The notes under the pieces are model-generated. The model saw only the letters and a program-made list of their open reading frames with translations. It made no database searches and was not told the origin of the DNA. The translations under genes and the position numbers were made by a program. From Streptomyces shenzhenensis (GTDB lineage Bacteria; Actinomycetota; Actinomycetes; Streptomycetales; Streptomycetaceae), in assembly GCF_021462265.1 (NCBI RefSeq), contig NZ_JAJONF010000002.1, forward strand, positions 310,001 to 374,000: a stretch of DNA of 64,000 nucleotides. Reading direction: 5' to 3'. Below, in pieces: positions 1-9,436 of the stretch (position 1 is its first letter; each line of letters starts with the position of its first letter).

Positions 1-111
1 GGTGCCGGCCGGGGGGCCGCCGTTCGGGTGACTTCGTGTGCTCCCCTTCGTGGCGTGAAACCAAGGGAATGCGGGCCTGACGGCTCATGACGGGCACTCG
101 GCCAAGACCCC

Positions 112-138
112 TGGACAAGTGGCAGGTAGTGCTCTTAT
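112..138 (+). promoter_or_regulatory. Possible promoter of the Dap/Pls-like operon
   Basis: The first 198 bases hold no gene that I can support. A -35-like TGGACA at 112-117 is followed after 15 bases by TCTTAT at 133-138 (4 of 6 matches to TATAAT), about 60 bases before the first start codon. The spacing is short, so this is only a candidate. No palindromic box of the kind found in the right part of the window is seen here. Confidence 0.25.
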
Positions 139-198
139 CCGGACAAACTGAATCCGCCGGTTCGTGATCAGGAACATCCACGTTCTCCAGGAGATCGC

Positions 199-2775
199 AT
201 GGTGGAACAGTCCTCCGAGGTCGTGTCGGAGCCGGATGAACCCGCTGTCGCCCTGACCGGCACCGGCCCCGGTGGGCCGGAGACCGAGCGGAGACTCGCG
301 CAGACGCTGGCCGACCTCCTCGATGCCGAGAGTGTCCCGGTCGACGCCGACTTCTTCGCCGACCTCGGCGCCAACTCCCTCGTCATGGCCCAGTTCTGCG
401 CACGAATACGCAAGACGGCCGGTCTTCCCTCGCCGTCCATGCGGGACGTCTACCGGCACCCCACGATCCAGAGCCTGGCGGCGGCCCTCGAAGAGACCGC
501 GCCCGCCGCTTCGGCGCACAGCCCGCAGCCGCCCGTGCCGGCGCCGCCGCCGAACACGCGTGCGAACCGGCACGGCCATCTGCTCTGCGGGACCTTCCAG
601 CTGCTGGTCTTCCTCGCCTCCTCCCTGGTCTCCGGATACGTCACCGCAGCGGGATACGAGTGGATCGCCACCGGCAAGGGACCGGCCGACGTCTATCTGC
701 GGTCGCTGCTCTTCGGAAGCGGCGTGTTCCTGGCGCTGTGCGCGTTCCCCGTCGCCGCGAAGTGGGTGCTCGTCGGACGCTGCCGCCCCCGCGAGTTCCC
801 CGTCTGGGGCCCGACCTACCTGCGCTTCTGGCTCGTCAAGGTGCTGCTGCACGCGAACCCGATGGTCTTCCTCACCGGGACCCCGCTGTACGTGCTGTAC
901 CTGCGGGCCCTCGGCGCGCGCATCGGCAAGGGCGTCACGATCCTCTCCCACTCCGTCCCCGTCTGCCCCGACCTGCTGACGATCGGCGCGGGCACGGTGA
1001 TCCGCAAGGACTCCTTCTTCCTCTGCTACCGGGCCCACGCCGGACACATCCAGACCGGCCGCGTCACCATCGGCGCGAACGCCTTCGTCGGCGAGAAGAC
1101 CGTCCTGGACATCGACACCTCGCTGGGCCACCGAGCCCAGCTCGGCCACTCCTCCGCCCTGTACCGCGGCCAGGCGGTCCCGGACGGCGAGCACTGGCAC
1201 GGCTCACCCGCGGAACCCGCCCGGACCGAATACCTCCGGGTCCCCCCGGCGAGCTGCGGCACGCTGCGCCGCGCCTGGTACGGCCTCGGCACGCTGCTCC
1301 AGCTGTTCTTCCTGTACATCCCGCTGGTCATCGGCGGCGGCTACCTGCTGTTCACCGAGGTACCGGCGATCGGCAAGCGACTCGACCCCACGACGGCCGC
1401 GCTCGGCTGGTCGCAACTGCTGCCCGACGCGCTGCTGCTCTCCCTCGTGCTGTTCTTCGGGTTCCTCGTCCTGGGGCTGGCGGCCCTGTGCATCCTGCCG
1501 CGCCTGATGGGCCTGGTGGTCAGGCCCGACAGGGTCTATCCGCTCTACGGACTCCACTACGCGCTGCACCGGACCACGGCCCGCATGACGAACGTCAAGT
1601 TCTTCGCCTGGCTCTTCGGCGACAGCTCCTACATCGTCGGTTACCTCCGCGGCATCGGCTACGACCTGTCACAGGTGGAGCAGACCGGGTCGAACTTCGG
1701 CAGCGAGGTGCAGCACGAGACACCGCTGCTGGTCACCGTCGGCAGCGGAACGATGGTGGCCGACGGCCTCTCCGTCCTCAACGCCGACTTCTCCAGCACG
1801 TCCTTCCGGCTGTCCCGGGCCACGATCGGCGCGCACAACTTCCTGGGCAACAACATCGCCTATCCGGCCGGCGGCAGGACCGGCGAGAACTGCCTGCTCG
1901 CCACCAAGGTGATGGTTCCCCTCGACGGCGAGATCCGCGAAGGCGTCGGGCTCCTCGGCTCACCGTGCTTCGAGATCCCCCGCTCGGTGGACCGCGACAC
2001 CCGCTTCGACCACCTTCGGACGGGCGACACGTTCCACCGCCGGCTGGCCGCGAAGAACCGCTACAACCTCCGCTCCATGGCACTCATGCTGGGCGTGCGC
2101 TGGCTGCACACCTTCGCGCTCACCCTGTTCGGACTCGCCTCGGTGGACCTGTACGGAGTGGCCGGGCACGTGGTGATCGCCGGCTACCTGGCGCTCACCC
2201 TCGCCTTCTCCACCGCCTACTTCGTCCTGCTGGAGCGCTGCCTGGCGAGGTTCCGCGCGCTGCGCCCCCGGCTGTGCTCCATCTACGACCCGTACTTCTG
2301 GTGGCACGAACGCCTGTGGAAGGTGCCCGACCACTTCCTCGAGATCTTCAACGGGACCCCGTTCAAGAGCCTGGTCTGGCGGCTGCTGGGGGTACGCATC
2401 GGCCGCAGGGTGTTCGACGACGGCTGCTACCTGACCGAGCGGACCCTCGCCACCATCGGCGACGACTGCACCCTCAACGCCGGCAGCAAGATCCAGTGCC
2501 ACTCGCAGGAGGACGGCACCTTCAAGTCCGACGTCACCACGCTCGGCCGCGGCTGCACCCTGGGCGTCGGTGCCCATGTGCACTACGGCGTGACCATGGG
2601 CGACGGTTCCGTGCTGGCGCCCGACTCCTTCCTCATGAAGGGCGAGGAACTCCCCGCCGGTGCCCGCTGGGGCGGCAACCCCGCGGTGGACATACCGGAC
2701 GGCGACCGCCGGTACGCCGGCGTCGGCCGGATCACCCCAGCAGCAGCCGACGCCGCCCCGGCGACCGCGAGTTGA
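199..2775 (+). CDS. Pls/PosA-like membrane synthetase subunit lacking an adenylation domain (T - 6 TM - three left-handed beta-helix domains)
   Basis: The 858-residue protein starts with a carrier domain; the motif DLGANSL puts the phosphopantetheine serine at residue 60. Next come a Pro/Ala-rich linker and membrane segments at roughly 125-155 and 165-195, a hexapeptide-repeat (LbH) block (about 240-320), two more membrane segments (about 360-440), a second LbH block (about 510-600), a long hydrophobic stretch (about 635-680) and a third LbH block (about 730-840). This T-TM-C1-TM-C2-TM-C3 order is that of epsilon-poly-L-lysine synthetase (Pls) and related PosA proteins, but the N-terminal A domain is absent. 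It is probably charged in trans by the A-T-TE protein encoded 13 bases downstream. In Pls the LbH tandem domains catalyse chain growth, so this protein may polymerise or ligate an amino acid at the membrane. AGGAG lies 5 bases before the ATG. The polymerising role is inference; the architecture is seen. Confidence 0.85.
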   Translation: MVEQSSEVVSEPDEPAVALTGTGPGGPETERRLAQTLADLLDAESVPVDADFFADLGANSLVMAQFCARIRKTAGLPSPSMRDVYRHPTIQSLAAALEETAPAASAHSPQPPVPAPPPNTRANRHGHLLCGTFQLLVFLASSLVSGYVTAAGYEWIATGKGPADVYLRSLLFGSGVFLALCAFPVAAKWVLVGRCRPREFPVWGPTYLRFWLVKVLLHANPMVFLTGTPLYVLYLRALGARIGKGVTILSHSVPVCPDLLTIGAGTVIRKDSFFLCYRAHAGHIQTGRVTIGANAFVGEKTVLDIDTSLGHRAQLGHSSALYRGQAVPDGEHWHGSPAEPARTEYLRVPPASCGTLRRAWYGLGTLLQLFFLYIPLVIGGGYLLFTEVPAIGKRLDPTTAALGWSQLLPDALLLSLVLFFGFLVLGLAALCILPRLMGLVVRPDRVYPLYGLHYALHRTTARMTNVKFFAWLFGDSSYIVGYLRGIGYDLSQVEQTGSNFGSEVQHETPLLVTVGSGTMVADGLSVLNADFSSTSFRLSRATIGAHNFLGNNIAYPAGGRTGENCLLATKVMVPLDGEIREGVGLLGSPCFEIPRSVDRDTRFDHLRTGDTFHRRLAAKNRYNLRSMALMLGVRWLHTFALTLFGLASVDLYGVAGHVVIAGYLALTLAFSTAYFVLLERCLARFRALRPRLCSIYDPYFWWHERLWKVPDHFLEIFNGTPFKSLVWRLLGVRIGRRVFDDGCYLTERTLATIGDDCTLNAGSKIQCHSQEDGTFKSDVTTLGRGCTLGVGAHVHYGVTMGDGSVLAPDSFLMKGEELPAGARWGGNPAVDIPDGDRRYAGVGRITPAAADAAPATAS

Positions 2776-2788
2776 GGAAGGCCATTCG

Positions 2789-5700
2789 ATGGGAACGCGC
2801 GTGGAGACGGACCGGGACTTCTGGACCCGGACACTGACCGCCGGCGGTGCCACCGCCGTGCCCCGGTGGGTCCGGGTACCGGTGCCGGGAACGGCCGGGC
2901 ACGAGACACCGGTGCCGGACGACGTGGCGCGGGCGGTACGCGAACTGGCCTGGCGGCAGGGTCTGTCGGCCGGCGCGGTGCTGCTGGCCGCCCACCTCAA
3001 GGTGCTGTCCGCGCTCTGCGGTGAGCCGGAGGTGGTCACGGGCCACGCCGCCGGTGCGGGCGGCGAACCGCTGCCGTGCCGGGTGTCCGTCCCCACGGGG
3101 AGCTGGGCGGCGCTGCTGGCGGCCGCCGGGCACGCCGAGGCGGAGGTGCTGGCGCACCGGGACCACCCGGTGACCGAGCTGCGGCGCGAACTCGGCCTGA
3201 CCGAGCCGCCGTTCGAGGTCGTCTGGGGCCCCCTCGGAGCCGACGGGACCCATGCCGACGAGGGCGTCCTGCACGTGCGCTGGTCCGACCGGGACGGCCG
3301 GCTGACCCTGCGCCTGCGGTACCGCACGGACGTCCTGGACAGCGAGGCGGCGGCCCGCATCGGCGGCTACCACCTGACCGCGCTGCGGCTGATGACGGCC
3401 GACCCGGACGCCGACCACGGCCGGCAGAGTCTGCTGTCCGCCGAGGAACACCGCGTGCAGCTGGAAGACCTGGCCGGGCCGCACCGCCCGCTGCCGGACG
3501 CCCGCGCTCACGAACTGTTCGAGCAGCGGGTACGGGCCCATCCGCAGGCCGTTGCCGCCGTGCACGGCACGCGGGAGTGGACGTACGACGAACTCAACCG
3601 GCGCGCCAACAGGCTGGCGCGCGCCCTGCTGGCCAGAGGCCTGGGCCGGGAGGACGTGGTCGCCGTCGTCACCGAGCGAACCCTCGACTGGCTGGCGGCG
3701 GTGCTGGCGGTGTTCAAGGCGGGCGGTGTGTACCTGCCGATCGAACCGCACTTCCCGGCCGGCCGCATCGAGGCCACCCTGTCCCGGGCCGGATGCCGGC
3801 TGGCCCTGACCGAACCCGGCAGCACCGGCACCCTGGACCGGGCGCTGGCCGCCCTGCCGGGCGTCCAGAAGCTGCCGTTCGACACGGCGTACGCCGAACC
3901 GCACGCCGACGACGACCCCGGGATCCGGGTCGATCCCGGCCAGCTCGCCTACATCTACTTCACCTCCGGCTCCACCGGCGAGCCCAAGGGGGCGATGTGC
4001 GAGCACGCGGGCATGCTCAACCACCTCCACGCCAAGATCGACGACCTGGCGATCGGCGAGGGGACCGTGGTGGCGCAGACCGCGCCGCAGTGCTTCGACA
4101 TCTCCCTGTGGCAGCTAGTCGCCCCGCTCCTGGCGGGGGGACGGACCCTGCTCGTCGAGCAGGACGTGATCACGGACGTGGCCCGGTTCACCGACACCCT
4201 GGAGCGCGCCCGGGTCGGCGTGGTCCAGCTGGTGCCGTCGTACCTGGAGGTCGTCGTCTCCTGCCTGGAGCAGCACCCGCGCACCCTGCCGGACCTGCGG
4301 TGCGTGTCGGTGACCGGGGAGGCACTCAAACGGGAGCTGGTCCAGCGCTGGTTCGCGGTCCAGCCGGACGTCGGGCTGCTCAACGCCTACGGTCTGACGG
4401 AGACGTCGGACGACACCAACCACGAGCTGCTGCGGGAGGTGCCCGAGCGGGTGCTGCTCGGCCGGGCCGTCGGCAACGTCCGCGTGTACGTCGTCGACGA
4501 GCACCTGTCGCTGGTCCCGCTGGGCGCCCCCGGACTGATCGCCTTCTCCGGCGTCTGCGTGGGCCGCGGCTACGTCAACGATCCCGAGCGCACCCGCGAG
4601 GCCTACCGCACGGACCCCTACCGGCCCGGTGAGCGGCTCTACCTGGGCGGCGACTGGGGGCGCTGGCACCCCGGCGGCAAGCTGGAGTTCCTCGGCCGCC
4701 GGGACAGCCAGGTCAAGATCCGCGGCTTCCGGATCGAGATCGGCGAGATCGAGAACGGCCTGCTGCGGGTGGCCGGCGTCCGGGACTGCGCGGTGGTCGT
4801 CGCCGAGCGGTCCGGCGGCGGCAAGCAGCTCGTCGCCTTCTACTCCGGCAGCCGGCAGCGCCCCGAGGCCCTGCGCGAGGAACTCGGCGCGGTGCTGCCC
4901 GCCTACATGGTCCCCGCGGCCTTCCACTGGCAGGACAGCCTGCCGCTGACCGCCAACGGCAAGATCGACAAGAAGGCCCTGACCAGGCTGGCCGAGAGCA
5001 CGCCGTACGGTGACGCACACCGCACGGCCACGGACCGGCTCACCGCGACCGAGCGGAGACTGGCCGCCGCCTGGGCCGGCCTGCTCGGGGTGCCCGAGGA
5101 AGAGATCGGCCGCACCGACCACTTCTTCGACTCCGGCGGCACCTCCCTGACCGCGGTCAAGCTCAGCCTCGCCCTCGACCGCGCGGTGTCCCTGAAGGAC
5201 ATCACCCGGCACCCCGTCCTCGCCGACCTGGCCGCCCTCCTCGACGGCCCGTCCCGGCAGCGCCCGGAGCTGCTGGTGACCCTGGCGGACGGGAACGGCA
5301 CGGCCGGGTGCGCCCTGGTCTGCTTCCCGTACGCGGGCGGCAACGCGGTCAACTACCAGCCGATGGCGAGCGCCCTGGCCGGCAGCGGCCTCACGGTCCT
5401 CGCCGTGGACCCGCCCGGCCACAACCTGGCCGCGCCCCCCGAGCCGTTCGCGCCCGTCGAGGAGGTGGCCGAACGGGTCGCCGCCGAGATCACGGCACGC
5501 GGACTGACCCGGGTCATGCTGTGGGGCCACTCCTCGGGAGCCGCCCCGGCCGTCGAGACGGCGCGCCGGCTCCAGCGGCGCGGCACAGACGTGGAGCGGC
5601 TCTTCCTCGGCGCCCAACTGCTCGGCACCGCCGCCGAACGGCACGCCGGCGTCACCGAACTGACGCACCTGGGCGACGCCGAGATCGCGGCGCGCCTGGC

Positions 5701-6040
5701 CGCGGACGGCGCTCACCCCGAACTCGCCGAACTGAACCCGCGGCACGCCGCGCACATCGCCGCCGCCTACCGGCACGACTGCGCCGAGGCCCACCGCTAC
5801 TTCGGCGCGGCCCTCGAAGCCCCGCCGCCCGCCAAGCTGTCCGCCCCCCTCGCGGTGGTCGTCGCCGCCGACGACCCGCACACCGCCGGCCACGCCCGGC
5901 ACCACCGGGACTGGCTGCTCCTGGCCGACCGCGTCGAACTGCTCGAACTCGCGGACGGCGGCCACCACTTCCTGCGGACCCGCCCGGCCGAGGCCGCGCA
6001 GGCCGTCCTGACCACCGTCCTCCCCCTCGCCTCCCGCTGA
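2789..6040 (+). CDS. NRPS protein: partial condensation domain - adenylation - carrier - thioesterase
   Basis: ATG at 2789 is preceded by AGGAAGG with good spacing; the reading frame is open further upstream but overlaps the previous gene. The 1083-residue protein has an N-terminal ~240-residue C-lobe-like piece without HHxxxDG. The full A domain (about 243-740) shows A3 YFTSGSTGEPKG, A4 FDISLWQ, A5 NAYGLTET, A8 QVKIRGFRIEIGEIE and A10 NGKIDKK. A carrier domain follows (SGGTSL, Ser near 785), then a thioesterase with GHSSG (about 913) and late His in GGHHF (about 1056). By alignment to GrsA I read pocket residues D-I-W-S-S-T-A-D-D-K; the paired acidic residues at 330/331 fit a basic substrate such as Dap. 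The A7 region is unusual (LYLGGDWG). It probably activates Dap and passes it to its own or the neighbouring carrier. The substrate is inferred from the pocket and the Dap genes downstream. Confidence 0.9.
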   Translation: MGTRVETDRDFWTRTLTAGGATAVPRWVRVPVPGTAGHETPVPDDVARAVRELAWRQGLSAGAVLLAAHLKVLSALCGEPEVVTGHAAGAGGEPLPCRVSVPTGSWAALLAAAGHAEAEVLAHRDHPVTELRRELGLTEPPFEVVWGPLGADGTHADEGVLHVRWSDRDGRLTLRLRYRTDVLDSEAAARIGGYHLTALRLMTADPDADHGRQSLLSAEEHRVQLEDLAGPHRPLPDARAHELFEQRVRAHPQAVAAVHGTREWTYDELNRRANRLARALLARGLGREDVVAVVTERTLDWLAAVLAVFKAGGVYLPIEPHFPAGRIEATLSRAGCRLALTEPGSTGTLDRALAALPGVQKLPFDTAYAEPHADDDPGIRVDPGQLAYIYFTSGSTGEPKGAMCEHAGMLNHLHAKIDDLAIGEGTVVAQTAPQCFDISLWQLVAPLLAGGRTLLVEQDVITDVARFTDTLERARVGVVQLVPSYLEVVVSCLEQHPRTLPDLRCVSVTGEALKRELVQRWFAVQPDVGLLNAYGLTETSDDTNHELLREVPERVLLGRAVGNVRVYVVDEHLSLVPLGAPGLIAFSGVCVGRGYVNDPERTREAYRTDPYRPGERLYLGGDWGRWHPGGKLEFLGRRDSQVKIRGFRIEIGEIENGLLRVAGVRDCAVVVAERSGGGKQLVAFYSGSRQRPEALREELGAVLPAYMVPAAFHWQDSLPLTANGKIDKKALTRLAESTPYGDAHRTATDRLTATERRLAAAWAGLLGVPEEEIGRTDHFFDSGGTSLTAVKLSLALDRAVSLKDITRHPVLADLAALLDGPSRQRPELLVTLADGNGTAGCALVCFPYAGGNAVNYQPMASALAGSGLTVLAVDPPGHNLAAPPEPFAPVEEVAERVAAEITARGLTRVMLWGHSSGAAPAVETARRLQRRGTDVERLFLGAQLLGTAAERHAGVTELTHLGDAEIAARLAADGAHPELAELNPRHAAHIAAAYRHDCAEAHRYFGAALEAPPPAKLSAPLAVVVAADDPHTAGHARHHRDWLLLADRVELLELADGGHHFLRTRPAEAAQAVLTTVLPLASR

Positions 6041-6077
6041 CCCGTCACACCAGGCGGTCGACCGAAAGGAACCCGAG

Positions 6078-7082
6078 ATGCCGTTCTCCTCCCTGGCATC
6101 ACCGCTCGACGTGGAGCGGCAGCCGGACAAGCCGGCACTGTTGCGCGTCGATCCGCCCGACGACCCCCCGAAGTGGGCGGCCGAGCACCGCGACGCGCTG
6201 CGCGCGCAGGTCACCGAGGACGGGGCACTGGTCGTCCGCGGTCTCCGGCTGAGCGACCCCGGCCAGGCAGGTGCCGTCTTCGGGCACCTGGCCGGGGAAC
6301 TCATGACGGAGCGGGAGGCCTTCGCCCCCCGCGAGACGCACCGGCCCGGTGTGTACGCGTCCACGCCCTGGCCGGCCAACCAGCCCATGTGCATGCACCA
6401 CGAGCTGAGCTACGCGCTCCAGGTGCCCGGCCTGATGCTGTTCGCCTGCCTCACCGCGCCCGGACAGGGCGGCGCGACGGCGGTCGCCGACGCCGAGGAG
6501 ATGCTGCGGGCACTGCCCGCCGGACTCGTCGACCGGTTCGAGCGGGAGGGCTGGATCCTGACCCGCAGCTACAACGACGAGATCGGCGCGAGCCTCACCG
6601 AGTCCTTCGGCACCGGCGACCGCGCCGAGATCGAGCGCTACTGCCGGGCCAACGCCATCGACTTCACCTGGCAGCCCGACGGCACCCTGCGCACCGAACA
6701 GCGCCGCAACGCCGTCGTCCGGCACCCGGTCACCGGCCGGCGCTGCTGGTTCAACCAGATCGCCTTCCTCAACGAGTGGACCCTCGCCCCCGAGGTGCGC
6801 GAGTACCTGGTGGACGTCTACGGCGCCGACGGACTGCCCTTCAACACCCGCCACGGCGACGGCACCCCGATCGCCGAGGACGTCGTCCAGCTGATCAACG
6901 ACACCTACGAGGCACACACCCGGCGCGAGCCATGGCAGGCGGGTGACCTGCTGCTCGTGGACAACATCCGCACCGCGCACAGCAGAGAGGCGTTCAGCGG
7001 AGAGCGGCAGGTGCTCGTCGGCATGGGCGAACCCGTCCGGCCGGCCGAGGACTGCCCGGCCCTGGAGGCGAGCGAGCGATGA
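6078..7082 (+). CDS. TauD/TfdA (SyrP-like) Fe(II)/2-oxoglutarate-dependent dioxygenase
   Basis: This 334-residue protein belongs to the TauD/TfdA family of non-haem iron, 2-oxoglutarate oxygenases, whose NRPS-associated members such as SyrP hydroxylate a carrier-bound or free amino acid. The facial triad is visible: H107-x-E109 in MHHEL and the distal H301 in RTAHSREAF, followed by R310, which should bind the 2-oxoglutarate carboxylate. Length is normal for the family. AAAGGA precedes the ATG by about 7 bases. The gene is 37 bases after the NRPS and overlaps the next gene by ATGA, so all are probably co-translated. A role in hydroxylating Dap or the product is inference. Confidence 0.88.
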   Translation: MPFSSLASPLDVERQPDKPALLRVDPPDDPPKWAAEHRDALRAQVTEDGALVVRGLRLSDPGQAGAVFGHLAGELMTEREAFAPRETHRPGVYASTPWPANQPMCMHHELSYALQVPGLMLFACLTAPGQGGATAVADAEEMLRALPAGLVDRFEREGWILTRSYNDEIGASLTESFGTGDRAEIERYCRANAIDFTWQPDGTLRTEQRRNAVVRHPVTGRRCWFNQIAFLNEWTLAPEVREYLVDVYGADGLPFNTRHGDGTPIAEDVVQLINDTYEAHTRREPWQAGDLLLVDNIRTAHSREAFSGERQVLVGMGEPVRPAEDCPALEASER

Positions 7083-8149
7083 CCGATGTGCTGTCGTCGG
7101 CCGCCCGGGCGGCCGCATCCGGCCGGCCGGCCGCGCCGACCTTCGCGGTGATCACCGGTGAGCGGGTCAAGCGCGCCCTGAGCGGCCGCGAGAAGGAACT
7201 CGTCGAGCTGATCGAGTCCGTCTACCGGCTGCACGACGCCGGAGACTCGGTCAACCCGCCGTCGTACTTCCTGCGCTTCGCCGACCGGCCGGCCTCGCGG
7301 ATCATCGCGCTGCCGGCCTCCCTCGGCGGGACGGTCCAGGTGGACGGCCTGAAGTGGATCTCCAGCTTCCCGGAGAACGTGACCGCCGGGCTGCCGCGGG
7401 CCTCCGCGGTGCTGGTCCTCAACGACCACGACACCGGCTACCCGTTCGCCTGCCTGGAGAGTTCCATCATCAGTGCCACCAGGACCGCGGCCTCCGCCGC
7501 CCTGGCCGCCGACTGGCTCAGCCGCGGCCGCACCCGCCCCACCCGGGTCGGGTTCTTCGGCACCGGCCTGATCGCCCGCTACATCCACACCTTCCTGGCG
7601 GGCACCGGCTGGGACTTCGACGAGATCGGTGTGCACGACCTGTCCGCCGACAGCGCCGGAGGCTTCCGCGGCTACCTGGAACAGACCGGCACGGCCGCGC
7701 GGATCACCGTCCACGAGCGTGCCGAGGACCTGGTCCGCGGCAGCGACCTCGTGGTCTTCGCCACCATCGCCGGCCGGCCCCACGTCACGGACCCGGCCCT
7801 GCTCACCCACAACCCGCTGGTCCTGCACGTGTCCCTGCGCGACCTCGCCCCGGAGATCCTGCTGGGCGCGGCCAACTTCGTCGACGACGTCGACCACTGC
7901 CTGCAGGCCGACACCTCACCCCATCTGGTCGAACAGCTCACCGGCAGCCGGGACTTCCTGAACGGAACCCTCGGCGACGTCATGTGCGGACGGGCGGCCC
8001 CGCCGGCCGACCGCCCGGTGATCTTCTCGCCCTTCGGACTCGGCGTCCTCGACCTCGCCGTCGGCAAGTACGTCTACGACGAGGTGTCCCGGGCCGGGGA
8101 CCTCTGTCTCATCGATGACTTCTTCCACGAACTGCGCCGCTACGGCTGA
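7079..8149 (+). CDS. sbnB: 2,3-diaminopropionate biosynthesis protein SbnB-like (ornithine cyclodeaminase/mu-crystallin family)
   Basis: The 356-residue protein has the ornithine cyclodeaminase fold with a Rossmann motif GFFGTGLIARYI near residue 157 and the conserved segments GTVQVDGLKWISSFP and YPFACLESSIISATRTAA seen in SbnB enzymes. SbnB oxidatively cleaves N-(1-amino-1-carboxy-2-ethyl)-glutamate with NAD to give L-2,3-diaminopropionate and 2-oxoglutarate. The start codon overlaps the stop of the dioxygenase gene (ATGA). Pairing with the SbnA-like gene directly downstream makes Dap supply the best-supported function in this operon. 2-oxoglutarate released here is also the co-substrate of the dioxygenase. 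Confidence 0.9.
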   Translation: MTDVLSSAARAAASGRPAAPTFAVITGERVKRALSGREKELVELIESVYRLHDAGDSVNPPSYFLRFADRPASRIIALPASLGGTVQVDGLKWISSFPENVTAGLPRASAVLVLNDHDTGYPFACLESSIISATRTAASAALAADWLSRGRTRPTRVGFFGTGLIARYIHTFLAGTGWDFDEIGVHDLSADSAGGFRGYLEQTGTAARITVHERAEDLVRGSDLVVFATIAGRPHVTDPALLTHNPLVLHVSLRDLAPEILLGAANFVDDVDHCLQADTSPHLVEQLTGSRDFLNGTLGDVMCGRAAPPADRPVIFSPFGLGVLDLAVGKYVYDEVSRAGDLCLIDDFFHELRRYG

Positions 8150-8185
8150 GGCCGTCGTCCTCGGCCCGGCACCAGGAGGCCCGCC

Positions 8186-9274
8186 GTGCCTGTCATCTCC
8201 GCTCCCCACGCCTTCAACGAGGGCGATCTCTTCGTCGACCTGGAGTCGATCTGCGGACACCCGCTCTACCTGAAGTGCGAGGCCTTCAACTTCGCCGGTT
8301 CCATCAAGCTGAAGGCCGCGAACGAGATGGTGGAGAACGCCGAGCGGGACGGAATCCTGAAAGCGGACTCCGTCCTCGTCGAGTCCTCCTCCGGCAACCT
8401 CGGCGTCGCGCTCAGCATGATCGCCGCAAGCAAGGGTTACCGGTTCCTGTGTGTGACGGACTCCCGTTGCAACCTGTCGACCAGGCTCCTGATGGAGGCG
8501 CTCGGCAGCGAGGTGCACATCGTGGCCGACCAGGACTCCAACGGCGGGTTCCTGGGCACCCGGATCGAGTACGTCCGCTCGCTGTGCGCGTCGGACGACC
8601 GGTACGTCTGGCTCAGCCAGTACACCAACGCGGGCAACTGGACGGCGCACTACCGCACGACCGCCCCGGAGATCGCCCGCCGGTTCCCCGAACTGGACGT
8701 GCTGTTCGTCGGCGCGGGCACCACCGGAACCCTGATGGGCTGCGCCCGCTACTTCCGCGAGTGGCACCGGCCGGTGCGGATCGTCGCCGTGGACGCGGCG
8801 GGCTCGGTGGCGTTCGGCGGCGAACCGGGCCGCCGGATGATCCCGGGCCTCGGCATGAGCATGCGCCCGCCGCTGCTCGACGAGTCACTCGTCGACGAGG
8901 TGATCCAGGTGGAGGAGCCGGACACCATCCGGATGTGCCATCGCATGGCCCGGCACGGCTTCCTGTTCGGCGGCTCCACCGGGACCGTCGTCAGCGGGGC
9001 GACGGACTGGCTGTCCCGGCAGGACGCAGGTGACCTCACCGCGGTCGCCATCGCGCCCGACCTCGGCGAGCGCTACCTCGACACCATCTACCAGACCAAC
9101 TGGCTCCAGGACCTCTACGGCGACCGGATACTGGCCGGCGAGGAGGGCGACCGGGTGCCCGGCGCCGGTGACGACGGCGAGGTGCTCGACACCAGGAACA
9201 CCGCAGCGCCGAAGCCGCTGCCCCGGGAGCCCAAGTCCGCCTCCCGCGCACCGGCCCGCCGGCGCAGCACCTGA
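8186..9274 (+). CDS. sbnA: 2,3-diaminopropionate biosynthesis protein SbnA-like (PLP-dependent, cysteine synthase family)
   Basis: GTG start with AGGAGG 6 bases upstream. The 362-residue protein is a fold-type II PLP enzyme: the PLP lysine is K41 in GSIKLKAA, the substrate loop is SSSGN (ends N71), and the phosphate cradle is GAGTTGTLMG. SbnA joins O-phospho-L-serine and L-glutamate to form the ACEGA intermediate that SbnB cleaves to Dap. The last ~35 residues (Asp/Glu/Gly- then Pro/Arg/Ala-rich) extend past the catalytic fold and look disordered. It is the last recognisable gene of the operon. Confidence 0.9.
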   Translation: MPVISAPHAFNEGDLFVDLESICGHPLYLKCEAFNFAGSIKLKAANEMVENAERDGILKADSVLVESSSGNLGVALSMIAASKGYRFLCVTDSRCNLSTRLLMEALGSEVHIVADQDSNGGFLGTRIEYVRSLCASDDRYVWLSQYTNAGNWTAHYRTTAPEIARRFPELDVLFVGAGTTGTLMGCARYFREWHRPVRIVAVDAAGSVAFGGEPGRRMIPGLGMSMRPPLLDESLVDEVIQVEEPDTIRMCHRMARHGFLFGGSTGTVVSGATDWLSRQDAGDLTAVAIAPDLGERYLDTIYQTNWLQDLYGDRILAGEEGDRVPGAGDDGEVLDTRNTAAPKPLPREPKSASRAPARRRST

Positions 9275-9436
9275 CGGCCGCACCCGGCGGCACGCCACGC
9301 CGAAGCGCAGCCCCTCGGAGACGCCCGCACGGCGCCACCCGAGGGGCCGCGGCGCGTCCGCGGCCGGGCGACCGGGTCCTCCTCCTTCGCCCGCTCGGGC
9401 CGGGCCGGGTCCGGGACGACGAGGGCGTCGGTCCAG

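Noticed and set aside
2660..2788. Upstream extension of the NRPS protein into the preceding gene
   Set aside because: It overlaps the third LbH repeat of the first gene, and AGGAAGG with ATG at 2789 is a clear start.
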